Below, piece by piece: positions 44,625-52,309 of a stretch of 64,000 nt of DNA. The stretch is taken from contig CP115858.1 in the NCBI GenBank assembly GCA_027920525.1, positions 62,001 to 126,000 on the forward strand, read 5' to 3'. Source of the stretch: Chryseobacterium daecheongense (GTDB taxonomy: Bacteria > Bacteroidota > Bacteroidia > Flavobacteriales > Weeksellaceae). The translations under genes and the position numbers were made by a program. The notes under the pieces were generated by a model. The model searched no databases. It saw only the letters and a program-made list of their open reading frames with translations, and had not been told where the DNA came from. The number at the start of each line of letters is the position of its first letter. Position 1 is the stretch's first letter.

Positions 44625-45587
44625 ATGAAAAACTTTACTGCTGTAAGCGATATTGAAAACTTACAGGAAATTATAAAAAAAGCCTTATATATAAAAGAAA
44701 ATCCCCATTCTGAAACCGAAAAAGGAAAGGGAAAAACCATTGGATTGGTATTTCTTAACTCAAGTCTGAGAACCCGTTTAAGCAGCCAGATCGCTGCACA
44801 GAACCTGGGACTTAATATCTTAACATTAAATGCTGCACAAGAAGCCTGGAATCTTGAATTTGCCGACGGAGCTGTAATGAACGGAGATACTGTAGAACAT
44901 ATTAAAGATGCGATAGAAGTATTGAATCAATACTGCGATATCATTGCGGTTCGTTGCTTTGCGGGAATGAAAAGTAAAGAAGATGATGTGAATGAAAGTA
45001 TTCTAAGCCAGTTTCAGCAACACGCGAAGGTTCCTGTAATTTCTTTGGAGTCGGCAACACGTCATCCTCTGCAGAGTTTAGCGGATTGTATAACCATTAG
45101 TGAAAACTGGAAAGAAGAACGTAAGCCTAAAGTAGTCCTTACTTGGGCTCCTCATATCAAGCCGATCGCTCAGGCAGTTGCGAATTCCTTTACGGAATGG
45201 ATGCAGGAAATGGATGTGGATTTTGTTATTACCAATCCTGAAGGGTATGATTTGGACTCAAACTTCACAAAACAGACGAAAATCATTCATAACCAGGATG
45301 AAGCTTTAAAAGATGCGGATTTTATCTATGTTAAAAACTGGTCATCTTTTGATGAATATGCTGCAATGCCTGAAGTGAAGGAAAACTGGATGTTGACAGC
45401 TGAGAAGTTAGCGCAAACCAATAACGGAAAAGTAATGCATTGTCTTCCGGTTCGCCGGAATGTAGAATTGAGTGACGAAGTGATGGATGGTGAAAATTCT
45501 ATTATTTACCAACAGGCTAAAAACCGGATTTTTTCTGCTCAGGCAGTATTCAGTGAAATCCTGGATGAAATTAACCAAAGTAAATAA
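44625..45587 (+). CDS. argF': N-acetyl- or N-succinylornithine carbamoyltransferase
   Basis: 320 residues. It carbamoylates an N-acylated ornithine, using the carbamoyl phosphate made by CarAB. The phosphate loop is NSSLRTRLSS (residues 45-54), and the late motifs MHCLPVRRNVELSD and SATRHPLQSLAD separate this family from ordinary OTC. From memory of the literature, the residue deciding between succinyl and acetyl substrates is Pro90 in the Bacteroides fragilis enzyme and Glu92 in the Xanthomonas one; the equivalent here (VMNGDTVEHI) is Val90, so the substrate stays open. 9 bases separate it from argB. Confidence 0.9.
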   Translation: MKNFTAVSDIENLQEIIKKALYIKENPHSETEKGKGKTIGLVFLNSSLRTRLSSQIAAQNLGLNILTLNAAQEAWNLEFADGAVMNGDTVEHIKDAIEVLNQYCDIIAVRCFAGMKSKEDDVNESILSQFQQHAKVPVISLESATRHPLQSLADCITISENWKEERKPKVVLTWAPHIKPIAQAVANSFTEWMQEMDVDFVITNPEGYDLDSNFTKQTKIIHNQDEALKDADFIYVKNWSSFDEYAAMPEVKENWMLTAEKLAQTNNGKVMHCLPVRRNVELSDEVMDGENSIIYQQAKNRIFSAQAVFSEILDEINQSK

Positions 45588-45596
45588 CAGGAGATT

Positions 45597-46388
45597 ATGG
45601 ACAAGCTTTTTGTTGTAAAAATAGGAGGTGCCTTAATTGATGACGAAGAGTTATTGGATCAGTTTTTAGAGCAATTTTCTCAAATCAAAGAAAAGAAAAT
45701 TCTTGTTCATGGTGGCGGAAAACTTGCTACTGATTTGGCTGATAAATTGGGAGTTGAGCAGAAGCTCGTCAACGGGCGTAGAATTACTGATAAGGAGACT
45801 CTTGATATTGTGGCAATGGTGTATGCAGGTGGAATTAATAAAAATATTGTCGCAAAACTTCAGCAGAAAAAATGTAAGGCAATAGGGTTTTCAGGAGCTG
45901 ATGCCAATTTGATTAAAGCCAAGAAAAGAGAACATGCAGAAATTGATTTTGGATTTGTAGGAGACATTGAGAAGAAAAGCGTCAATAATAAATTGATATC
46001 CAAATTAATTAAGCTTGAGCTTGTTCCTGTATTTTCGGCTATTACGCATGATAAAAAAGGAAATCTTTTCAATACCAATGCAGATACAATAGCTTCGGTG
46101 ATTGCACAGGCCTTATCGAAGAAATACGATGTGGAATTGCTCTATTGTTTTGATAAAGAAGGAGTATTGGAAAATGTGGATGATCCTGATTCTGTAATTA
46201 AAAGTGTATCGTCCGAAGATTTTTCAACCCTGAAAGAAGAAGGAAAACTGCATAAAGGCATATTGCCAAAACTTGAAAACGCACTGGGTGCGATTAAAAA
46301 CAATGTAAATAAGGTATTCTTAATAAAAGAAACTCAATTAAAAAACCATATAGAAAACCATCATGGAGGCACTGAAATCTGTTTATAG
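45597..46388 (+). CDS. argB: Acetylglutamate kinase
   Basis: 263 residues, amino-acid-kinase fold. It phosphorylates N-acyl-glutamate. The N-terminal VVKIGGALIDDEELLDQF, the glycine loop LVHGGGKLATDLADKLG, and VNGRRITDKETLDIVAMVYAG, here quoted as NGRRITDKETLDIV, are conserved. The C-terminal catalytic lysine lies in GKLHKGILPKLENAL. Whether arginine inhibits it cannot be told; the N-terminal extension found in the inhibited hexameric type is absent. It overlaps the next gene by 26 bases. Confidence 0.94.
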   Translation: MDKLFVVKIGGALIDDEELLDQFLEQFSQIKEKKILVHGGGKLATDLADKLGVEQKLVNGRRITDKETLDIVAMVYAGGINKNIVAKLQQKKCKAIGFSGADANLIKAKKREHAEIDFGFVGDIEKKSVNNKLISKLIKLELVPVFSAITHDKKGNLFNTNADTIASVIAQALSKKYDVELLYCFDKEGVLENVDDPDSVIKSVSSEDFSTLKEEGKLHKGILPKLENALGAIKNNVNKVFLIKETQLKNHIENHHGGTEICL

Positions 46389-47445
46389 TCAAGAAGAATT
46401 GTTCGATAATGCGACTGAACTGCTGAAAAAACTGATTGAAATTCCTTCATTCAGCAAGGATGAGTACAATACATCTGTAGCTATTGAAAACTTTTTTCAG
46501 AAGCATCTGATCCCGGTAAAACGTTTTAAAAATAACATCTGGGCTGTCAATAAATATTTTGACGCATCCAAACCTTCTGTGTTATTGAACACCCATCATG
46601 ATACGGTGAAACCTAATAAAGCGTATACACTGGATCCATTTACGGCGATTGAAAAAGATGGAAAACTGTATGGTTTGGGAAGCAATGACGCAGGAGCATC
46701 CTTGGTTTCTTTAGCACAAACCTTTTTACATTTTTATAATAGAGACGATTTAAAATATAATTTAATTATTGCCCTGACGGCAGAGGAGGAAATTTCAGGA
46801 TTTGATGGAATTGAAGCTCTTTTTCCACAATTACCTAATGTGGAGCTGGCTATTGTTGGAGAACCCACACAGATGAATCTGGCGATAGCAGAAAAAGGAC
46901 TTCTGGTCATTGACGGTGAAATGAAAGGAACTGCTTCCCATGCTGCCCATCCCAATGATGATAATGCCATTGTAAAATGTATGGAGGATCTGCAGCATAT
47001 CACCCATTTTAAATTCCCAAAGGTATCTGATTATCTCGGAGAGGTTAAAATTACCCTATCCGGTATTCATGCAGGAGTTCAGCACAATGTAGTTCCCGAA
47101 TCCTGCCAGTTTACATTGGATGTGAGGGTGACGGATGAGTATACGAATGAAGAGGCTTTTGATATCATTCAGTCCCAAATGAAATCCAACCTTACGGCAA
47201 GGTCTTTCAGGCTGAATTCTTCAAAAATAGAACCTGACCATCCTTTTGTACAGGCAGGACTGGCTATTGGAAGGTCGACTTACGGTTCCCCGACATCTTC
47301 GGATCAGGCAATTATCCCATGTACTTCTGTTAAGATCGGTCCCGGAGACAGTAGGCGCTCTCATACGGCTGATGAATTTATAGAACTCCATGAGATAAAA
47401 GAAGGGATTGATATTTATATCCGGATTTTAGAAAGGGTTTTGTAA
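46363..47445 (+). CDS. argE: M20-family deacylase, ArgE-like
   Basis: 360 residues. A zinc-dependent M20 peptidase-type enzyme: LLNTHHDTVKPN (metal His and Asp), LGSNDAGASLVSL (bridging Asp), TAEEEISGFDG (catalytic and metal Glu), IVGEPTQMNLAIAEKG, and a dimerisation domain containing KGTASHAAHP. In this operon it should remove the acyl group from acyl-citrulline (or acyl-ornithine) before ArgG acts. The related DapE function is less likely given the context. Its start overlaps argB by 26 bases. A 246-base gap rich in repeats separates it from argH. Confidence 0.88.
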   Translation: MEALKSVYSQEELFDNATELLKKLIEIPSFSKDEYNTSVAIENFFQKHLIPVKRFKNNIWAVNKYFDASKPSVLLNTHHDTVKPNKAYTLDPFTAIEKDGKLYGLGSNDAGASLVSLAQTFLHFYNRDDLKYNLIIALTAEEEISGFDGIEALFPQLPNVELAIVGEPTQMNLAIAEKGLLVIDGEMKGTASHAAHPNDDNAIVKCMEDLQHITHFKFPKVSDYLGEVKITLSGIHAGVQHNVVPESCQFTLDVRVTDEYTNEEAFDIIQSQMKSNLTARSFRLNSSKIEPDHPFVQAGLAIGRSTYGSPTSSDQAIIPCTSVKIGPGDSRRSHTADEFIELHEIKEGIDIYIRILERVL

Positions 47446-47446
47446 A

Positions 47447-47505
47447 AGACAGCAGGTATCAGAATTATTTGAAAGCATTAAATATCTGACATCTGAAATC
47501 TAAAG
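47447..47505. repeat. Pair of 7-bp-period arrays in opposite orientation, argE-argH gap
   Basis: The left arm reads AGACAGC AGGTATC AGAATTA (47447-47467). The right arm reads TCTGACA TCTGAAA TCTAAAG (47485-47505). Each unit is 7 bases, and the arms are roughly reverse complements with a 17-base spacer, so a weak hairpin is possible. The same unit type occurs on both sides of the four-helix-bundle gene at 51.9 kb. Confidence 0.65.
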
Positions 47506-47518
47506 AAAATGTTTTGAC

Positions 47519-47645
47519 ACCCAGCATGATCATAATGAAGAGTATCGTTTTTAATAAGATTTATGCAAAATGACAATTAAAAATAAAAGACTTTGTTGAA
47601 TGTGGAAGATGTTCAGTTCAGGAAGACGGAAAGAGCATGCTGGGT
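47519..47645. repeat. 10-bp perfect inverted repeat enclosing about 107 bases
   Basis: ACCCAGCATG at 47519-47528 and CATGCTGGGT at 47636-47645 are exact complements. The interior has no gene. It looks like the ends of a small non-autonomous element or of a long stem-loop; no target-site duplication is evident. Confidence 0.5.
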
Positions 47646-47691
47646 AAAAAAACAACCTAAAATCAATTAATAATATTTTAAACAAACAATT

Positions 47692-48996
47692 ATGAAAAAG
47701 ATATGGCAGAAAGATGATCTTGCCACCAATATATTAGTCAATAAGTTTACTGTCGGTAAAGACCTTGATTTTGATGAACGTCTGGCGAAATATGATGTTA
47801 AAGGTTCTTTGGCGCATTGTAAGATGCTTGCAGAGGTTGGAATTATTTCCCATGAAGAAGCTGAACAGATGACCTCTGTTCTGTCGATGATATTAAAAGA
47901 TATAGAAAACGGAGATTTCGAAATCGATACCCAGGCAGAAGATATCCACTCACAGGTTGAAGCCATCCTGATTGAAAAATTAGGAGATACCGGTAAAAAA
48001 ATTCATACGGCAAGATCCCGTAATGACCAGGTTTTACTGGATATAAAACTATACCTTTTGGATGAGATCCGTGAAATAGCAGGTCTTACGGATGGGTTTT
48101 TCCAATTGCTTATCCAGCTGGCAGACCAGCATAAAAATGTATTGCTTCCCGGGTATACCCATTTACAGATTGCAATGCCATCTTCCTTCGGACTATGGTT
48201 CGGAGCCTATGCAGAAGCTTTATTGGACGACCTTGAAATGTTATTTTCAGTAAAAAACATCATTAATAAAAATCCGTTAGGGTCTGCTGCGGGTTATGGT
48301 TCCTCTTTTCCTATAGATCGCGAAAGTACCACCTATAATTTGGGTTTCCAGACAATGAATTACAATGCAGTATATGCACAGATGACCCGTGGTAAATCTG
48401 AAAAAATGCTTGCAATGGCAATGGCAACAATGGCTGGGACCCTTGGGAAATTTTCGTATGATGTATGTTTGTATTTAAGTCAGAATTTTGATTTCATAAG
48501 CTTTCCTAAAGAATTTACTACCGGAAGCAGTATTATGCCTCATAAAAAGAATCCCGATATTTTCGAACTGGTACGGGCACGATGCAACAGAATTCAATCG
48601 CTACCCAATGAGCTTATCTTATTAACGAATAATCTTCCGTCGGGATATCACAGAGATGTGCAGCTCACAAAAGAAATCTTATTTCCTGCGATTGACTCTT
48701 TGAAGGAATGTCTTGAAATCCTGAACTACACTTTACCACATATTAAAGTAAAGGATGGTATTCTTGAAGACGAGAAATATAAATATCTGTTCAGTGTAGA
48801 GAAGATCAATGAAGAGGTTAAAAAAGGAAGTTCTTTCCGTGATGCATATATAAAGGTAGGACAGGAAATTGAGAATAATGAGTTTGATTATGAAATTACA
48901 GACCTTCATCATTCTCACCAGGGAAGTATTGGAAACCTTTGTCTGGATAAAGTAAGCTACCAGTTCAATAAATTAAAGAATAAGATAGTAGGGTAA
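47692..48996 (+). CDS. argH: Argininosuccinate lyase
   Basis: 434 residues. It splits argininosuccinate to arginine and fumarate, the last step of the pathway. The superfamily signature TTGSSIMPHKKNPD carries the flexible catalytic Ser loop. Other motifs are AEDIHSQVEAILIEKLGD, HTARSRNDQVLLDIKLYL, LPGYTHLQIAMPSSFG and NPLGSAAGYGSSFPIDR. It lies 246 bases beyond the argE-like gene; the gap contains repeats but no terminator I can see, so it may be transcribed with the operon or from its own start. Confidence 0.95.
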   Translation: MKKIWQKDDLATNILVNKFTVGKDLDFDERLAKYDVKGSLAHCKMLAEVGIISHEEAEQMTSVLSMILKDIENGDFEIDTQAEDIHSQVEAILIEKLGDTGKKIHTARSRNDQVLLDIKLYLLDEIREIAGLTDGFFQLLIQLADQHKNVLLPGYTHLQIAMPSSFGLWFGAYAEALLDDLEMLFSVKNIINKNPLGSAAGYGSSFPIDRESTTYNLGFQTMNYNAVYAQMTRGKSEKMLAMAMATMAGTLGKFSYDVCLYLSQNFDFISFPKEFTTGSSIMPHKKNPDIFELVRARCNRIQSLPNELILLTNNLPSGYHRDVQLTKEILFPAIDSLKECLEILNYTLPHIKVKDGILEDEKYKYLFSVEKINEEVKKGSSFRDAYIKVGQEIENNEFDYEITDLHHSHQGSIGNLCLDKVSYQFNKLKNKIVG

Positions 48997-49088
48997 ATCA
49001 GTACATTGGATTTCCAATCCGGCAAAAAGGTAGAATAGCTGAATTGCCCAATCGTATAATGGTCATTATGCCTTTCTGCTAAAAGAAA

Positions 49089-49550
49089 TTAGTCCAGGTC
49101 AATTTTAAATTTGGTGGATTTTTTAACCTCATGCAGAACGATGGAGCTGTGGTACTGACCAATATTAGGAATGTTTGAAATCACGCTTACGGCAAAATCA
49201 TTATAAGAGTTGATGTCTTTAGCGATGATCTTTAACATATAATCATATTCTCCGGAAAGACTTATGATTTCCTGAACCTCGTCATATTTGCTGATGTTTT
49301 TCTCAAAAGTCTCCAATACTTTCTTGGATTGCTCTTTGAGTCGGACATTACAATACACCACAATATTAAGGCCTAGTTTTTCACGATTCAGAAGGCCTAC
49401 GTATTTTTCAATGACACCCTGTTTCTCCAGCTGTTTGATACGCTCATAAGTAGGAGTAAAAGTAAGACCTATCTTCTCGGAGATTTCTTTTACAGATAAG
49501 GTAGAGTCTTCCTGGATAATACTGAGAATCATTTTGTCTTTGGCGTCCAT
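49089..49550 (-). CDS. Lrp/AsnC-family transcriptional regulator
   Basis: 153 residues. N-terminal winged HTH (DKMILSIIQEDSTLSVKEIS EKIGLTFTPTYERIKQLEKQ) and a C-terminal RAM/ligand-binding domain (SLSGEYDYMLKIIAKDINSY). Lrp-type proteins bind amino acids and switch amino acid genes on or off. It lies between argH (convergent, 92 bases) and the pyrB promoter (divergent, about 90 bases), so arginine or carbamoyl phosphate genes are plausible targets. That link is inferred only from position; the family often acts on a divergent neighbour. Confidence 0.9.
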   Translation of the reverse strand: MDAKDKMILSIIQEDSTLSVKEISEKIGLTFTPTYERIKQLEKQGVIEKYVGLLNREKLGLNIVVYCNVRLKEQSKKVLETFEKNISKYDEVQEIISLSGEYDYMLKIIAKDINSYNDFAVSVISNIPNIGQYHSSIVLHEVKKSTKFKIDLD

Positions 49551-49637
49551 ATGAGCAATTTGAATTTTAACAAAAATATTAAGAAAAAATGAGAATAAGG
49601 TGTGATTAAAGTTTTTTAATTTTTTTAGAACTTTAGT

Positions 49638-49670
49638 TTTGTCAATTCGGTTAATTGTTATATCTTTGCA
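49638..49670 (+). promoter_or_regulatory. Promoter of the pyrB-carA-carB cluster
   Basis: TTTG at 49638-49641, a spacer of exactly 19 bases, then TATCTTTG at 49661-49668 followed by CA: the full Bacteroidota consensus. It lies about 125 bases upstream of pyrB, which leaves room for the leader described next. Confidence 0.7.
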
Positions 49671-49674
49671 CCTA

Positions 49675-49746
49675 ATGAATAAAAGAGTATTTATATCATT
49701 AGATTTACCGGGCGAAAGCGCCCTTTACGATATTTATTGTTATTAA
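49675..49746 (+). CDS. Putative 23-residue leader peptide of pyrB
   Basis: An ATG 5-7 bases after the -7 element opens a frame of 23 codons (MNKRVFISLDLPGESALYDI then YCY) ending in TAA. The stop codon overlaps the 5' edge of the terminator stem at 49745. A small hairpin (GGGCG/CGCCC, 49710-49723) inside the frame is followed by a U-rich stretch. This is the geometry of an attenuator in which a ribosome close behind the polymerase keeps the terminator from folding, as in enterobacterial pyrBI. The frame and hairpins are seen; translation and regulation are inferred. Confidence 0.55.
   Translation: MNKRVFISLDLPGESALYDIYCY
49710..49723 (+). promoter_or_regulatory. Possible polymerase-pausing hairpin in the pyrB leader
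   Basis: GGGCGAAAGCGCCC folds into a five-pair GC stem with a four-base loop. It is followed by UUUACGAUAUUUAUUGUUAU-type sequence, U-rich enough to make transcription depend on UTP. Confidence 0.45.
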
Positions 49747-49772
49747 GCGAAGATTTTGTCTTCGCTTTTTTT
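49745..49772 (+). terminator. Intrinsic terminator inside the pyrB leader (attenuator)
   Basis: A perfect 9-bp stem (AAGCGAAGA / TCTTCGCTT, 49745-49753 with 49759-49767) with a five-base loop ends in a run of seven T. It lies downstream of the promoter and 21 bases before the pyrB ATG, so it must be read through for the operon to be expressed. Confidence 0.75.
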
Positions 49773-49793
49773 ATGTAAAAAAAATAAGATATT

Positions 49794-50684
49794 ATGTTTA
49801 CGATTGCAGAACTAAGTACAGAGAAAATCAACAGTATACTAACAGAAGCGCTGGCTTTTGCTGAAGGAAAAACAGCTAAAATTGACGGTGAGGTTTTTTG
49901 CTCAAATCTGTTTTTTGAAGACAGCACCAGAACAAAAACAAGCTTCGATGTGGCTGAAAGAAAACTGGGATTGCAGGTGGTTCCTTTTGATGCTTCTCAC
50001 AGTTCAGTAAATAAAGGCGAAAGTTTATATGACACTGTGAAGACGATCGAAAGTATAGGAGTAAACTTAGTCGTAATAAGAGACAAAAAAGACGGGTTCT
50101 TCGAAGAATTGAAAAATATCAACATCCCTGTGATCAACGGGGGAGACGGAACCGGAAACCATCCGTCACAATGTATGCTGGATCTCATGACCATCTACCA
50201 GGAGTTTGGGAAATTCGAAGGACTGAAAATAGGAATCGTAGGAGATGTGAAACACAGCAGGGTAGCCAACTCGAATGCTGAGGCATTAAGAAGGTTAGGT
50301 GCCAAAGTATATTTTTCTGGGCCTGAGCAATGGTTTGATGAGGGAGCCTTAATCAACGGAACATACCAATCGGTAGACGAGCTGATCCATGAAGTGGATG
50401 TCCTGATGCTGTTGAGAATTCAGCACGAAAGACACGATGCTAAAATGAGCTTTTCAGCATCCGAGTACCATAGAAAATACGGATTAACAAAAGAAAGGGA
50501 GCAGGCAATGAAGAAAGGAGCTATTATTATGCATCCGGCACCGATCAACAGAGGAGTGGAGATTGACACAGATCTTGTGGAATGTGAACGTTCAAGGATC
50601 TTCAAACAAATGCAGAACGGGGTTTTTGCAAGGATGGCCATACTGAAAAATGCATTGGAAGAAAAAGGATTTAAATTTAAATAA
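49794..50684 (+). CDS. pyrB: Aspartate carbamoyltransferase catalytic chain
   Basis: 296 residues, slightly shorter than the usual 305-310. It joins carbamoyl phosphate and aspartate, the committed step of pyrimidine synthesis. The phosphate loop [20 protein letters not shown], the shared-site [15 protein letters not shown] and [20 protein letters not shown], quoted as [14 protein letters not shown], are all intact. No pyrI regulatory chain is in the window, so UTP feedback on the enzyme is not expected and control by the leader would make sense. carA follows after 86 bases. Confidence 0.95.
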   Translation: MFTIAELSTEKINSILTEALAFAEGKTAKIDGEVFCSNLFFEDSTRTKTSFDVAERKLGLQVVPFDASHSSVNKGESLYDTVKTIESIGVNLVVIRDKKDGFFEELKNINIPVINGGDGTGNHPSQCMLDLMTIYQEFGKFEGLKIGIVGDVKHSRVANSNAEALRRLGAKVYFSGPEQWFDEGALINGTYQSVDELIHEVDVLMLLRIQHERHDAKMSFSASEYHRKYGLTKEREQAMKKGAIIMHPAPINRGVEIDTDLVECERSRIFKQMQNGVFARMAILKNALEEKGFKFK

Positions 50685-50770
50685 TTATTGTAAAAAGTAT
50701 TAATGTAAAAGGTATTCATGAAAATCGTTAATACGTTAATACATGAATACATTATACAACAAAAATAAAA
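50685..50770 (+). repeat. Short-period inverted array between pyrB and carA
   Basis: GTATTCATG (50712-50720) and CATGAATAC (50742-50750) are exact complements. Around them lie further related units of 8 or so bases (GTATTAAT on the left; CGTTAATA, CGTTAATA, CATGAATA on the right). A two-copy 15-base direct repeat (GTAAAAAGTATTAAT / GTAAAAGGTATTCAT) forms the left arm. It could fold as an RNA hairpin ahead of carA. Confidence 0.5.
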
Positions 50771-51844
50771 ATGAAAAAGAAATTAATATTAGAATCCGGA
50801 GAGGTTTTTTACGGAGAAGGTTTCGGAGCAGAATTGGAAACTGCAGGAGAAGTGGTTTTCAATACCGGAATGACGGGATATCAAGAATTGATTTCCGACC
50901 CATCTTATTGTGGTCAGATTGTATGTATGACGTATCCGCTGATCGGAAATTACGGGATCAACCGTGATGATTATGAAAGTATTGAGCCGGCTATTAAAGG
51001 ACTTATTGTAAAAGAAATTTGCGATTTACCATCAAATTTCCGTACGCAGATTACTTTAGATGAATTATTCAAAAAGAAAAACCTTTCAGGAATTTCAGGA
51101 ATTGACACAAGAAGACTGACAAGGATTCTTCGTAATTCAGGAGTTGTAAAAGGGAAAATCGTGAACGCCGATGCAGATGAAAACACAATCGTACAGGAAT
51201 TAAAATCAACAACTTTCCCTACCAACCAGGTAGAAACGGTTTCTACAAAAACACCATATGCTAATCCGGGAAGAGGGTTTAAAGTGGTGCTGGTAGATTT
51301 CGGTTCCAAACTGGGAATCATCAGAGAACTTTCCCAAAGAAACTGTGATATTATTGTTGTATCACACGATACTACAGCCGAAGAAATTTTATTAATGAAT
51401 CCGGATGGAATTATGCTTTCAAACGGTCCTGGTGACCCTGAAGATAATCCTAAAGCTTTGGAAATGATCCGTGGCCTTTTAGGAAAAGTTCCCATCTTTG
51501 GAATCTGTCTCGGACACCAATTGATCGGATTAGCCTGCGGAGCCAAAACATTCAAATTGAAGTTCGGACACAGAGGAGGTAACCACCCGGTGTTAGATTT
51601 AGAGAAAAACAAAGTTTCAATCACTTCTCAGAACCACGGTTATGCAGTGGATCAGGAAAGCCTTAAAGGAACCGATCTTATCGAAACACACATCGCCCTG
51701 AACGACAGAACAAATGAAGGATTAAAACACAAAATCCACCCTTGTTTCTCTGTTCAGTATCACCCGGAAGCAAGCCCAGGCCCGGAAGATGCGAACTACT
51801 TGTTTGATGAGTTTATTGATTTAATGGAGAAATTTAAGAAGTAA
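50771..51844 (+). CDS. carA: Carbamoyl-phosphate synthase small (glutaminase) subunit
   Basis: 357 residues. It releases ammonia from glutamine and passes it to CarB. The class I glutamine amidotransferase triad is visible: nucleophile Cys in FGICLGHQLIGLACG, and the His/Glu pair in SVQYHPEASPGPED. The N-terminal CarA domain has SGEVFYGEGFGAELETAGEVVFNTGMTGYQE, read as EVVFNTGMTGYQELISDPSY. It lies 86 bases after pyrB. carB does not follow directly: a four-helix-bundle gene sits between them. Confidence 0.95.
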   Translation: MKKKLILESGEVFYGEGFGAELETAGEVVFNTGMTGYQELISDPSYCGQIVCMTYPLIGNYGINRDDYESIEPAIKGLIVKEICDLPSNFRTQITLDELFKKKNLSGISGIDTRRLTRILRNSGVVKGKIVNADADENTIVQELKSTTFPTNQVETVSTKTPYANPGRGFKVVLVDFGSKLGIIRELSQRNCDIIVVSHDTTAEEILLMNPDGIMLSNGPGDPEDNPKALEMIRGLLGKVPIFGICLGHQLIGLACGAKTFKLKFGHRGGNHPVLDLEKNKVSITSQNHGYAVDQESLKGTDLIETHIALNDRTNEGLKHKIHPCFSVQYHPEASPGPEDANYLFDEFIDLMEKFKK

Positions 51845-51850
51845 TAATAT

Positions 51851-51885
51851 AGACATCAGATATCAGACACTAGACTTCAGACTTT
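51851..51885 (-). repeat. Left heptamer array flanking the four-helix-bundle gene
   Basis: Five consecutive 7-base units: AGACATC, AGATATC, AGACACT, AGACTTC, AGACTTT. Its reverse complement matches the right array (52268-52302) at 24 of 34 positions, with the 9 bases nearest the gene (TTCAGACTT here) exact. It starts 6 bases after the carA stop. Confidence 0.75.
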
Positions 51886-51897
51886 AATAAAGTAAAT

Positions 51898-52251
51898 ATG
51901 CACAACTTTGAAAAATTACTTTTCTGGCAGAAATCAATTCAACTTGCAAAAGAAGTTTACCTGGTTTGTGTTGATTTACCGAAGGATGAGAAATTTGGTT
52001 TGATTTCTCAAATTAAAAGATCTGTAGTCTCAATTCCATCTAATATTGCGGAGGGAGCGGGAAGAAATAATGATAGAGAATTTTATCATTTTCTGGGTAT
52101 TGCAAATGCCTCTTCTTTTGAGCTACAGACACAGCTAATATTAACAAGAGAACTGGAATTGCTAAGTGTGGAAAAAGTCGACAGTCTAATATCACAACTG
52201 AATGAAATTCAAAGAATGATTTATACATTCAAATCTAATTTAAAAAAGTAA
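51898..52251 (+). CDS. Four-helix-bundle protein (S23/Avd-like) between carA and carB
   Basis: 117 residues, all helical. The MHNFEKLLFWQKSIQLAKEVY start and QIKRSVVSIPSNIAEGAGRN centre are the signature of the PF05635-type four-helix bundle. This family is found in 23S rRNA intervening sequences, and is related to the accessory protein Avd of diversity-generating retroelements. No reverse transcriptase, template repeat or rRNA is nearby. It has no known role in carbamoyl phosphate synthesis. It is bracketed by inverted heptamer arrays, as if the gene and its flanks had been inserted as a unit into a carA-carB operon. It is likely co-transcribed with both. Confidence 0.88.
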   Translation: MHNFEKLLFWQKSIQLAKEVYLVCVDLPKDEKFGLISQIKRSVVSIPSNIAEGAGRNNDREFYHFLGIANASSFELQTQLILTRELELLSVEKVDSLISQLNEIQRMIYTFKSNLKK

Positions 52252-52267
52252 AACACAATGTTGGAAG

Positions 52268-52302
52268 TCTGAAATCTGACATCTAACATCTTGTATCTAA
52301 AA
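52268..52302 (+). repeat. Right heptamer array flanking the four-helix-bundle gene
   Basis: Five consecutive 7-base units: TCTGAAA, TCTGACA, TCTAACA, TCTTGTA, TCTAAAA. It is inverted relative to the left array and ends 7 bases before the carB ATG. Confidence 0.75.
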
Positions 52303-52309
52303 AAAGAAA

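Noticed and set aside
51898..52251. Diversity-generating retroelement, because of the Avd-like protein
   Set aside because: No reverse transcriptase, template repeat or variable repeat in the neighbourhood; the flanks are carA and carB.
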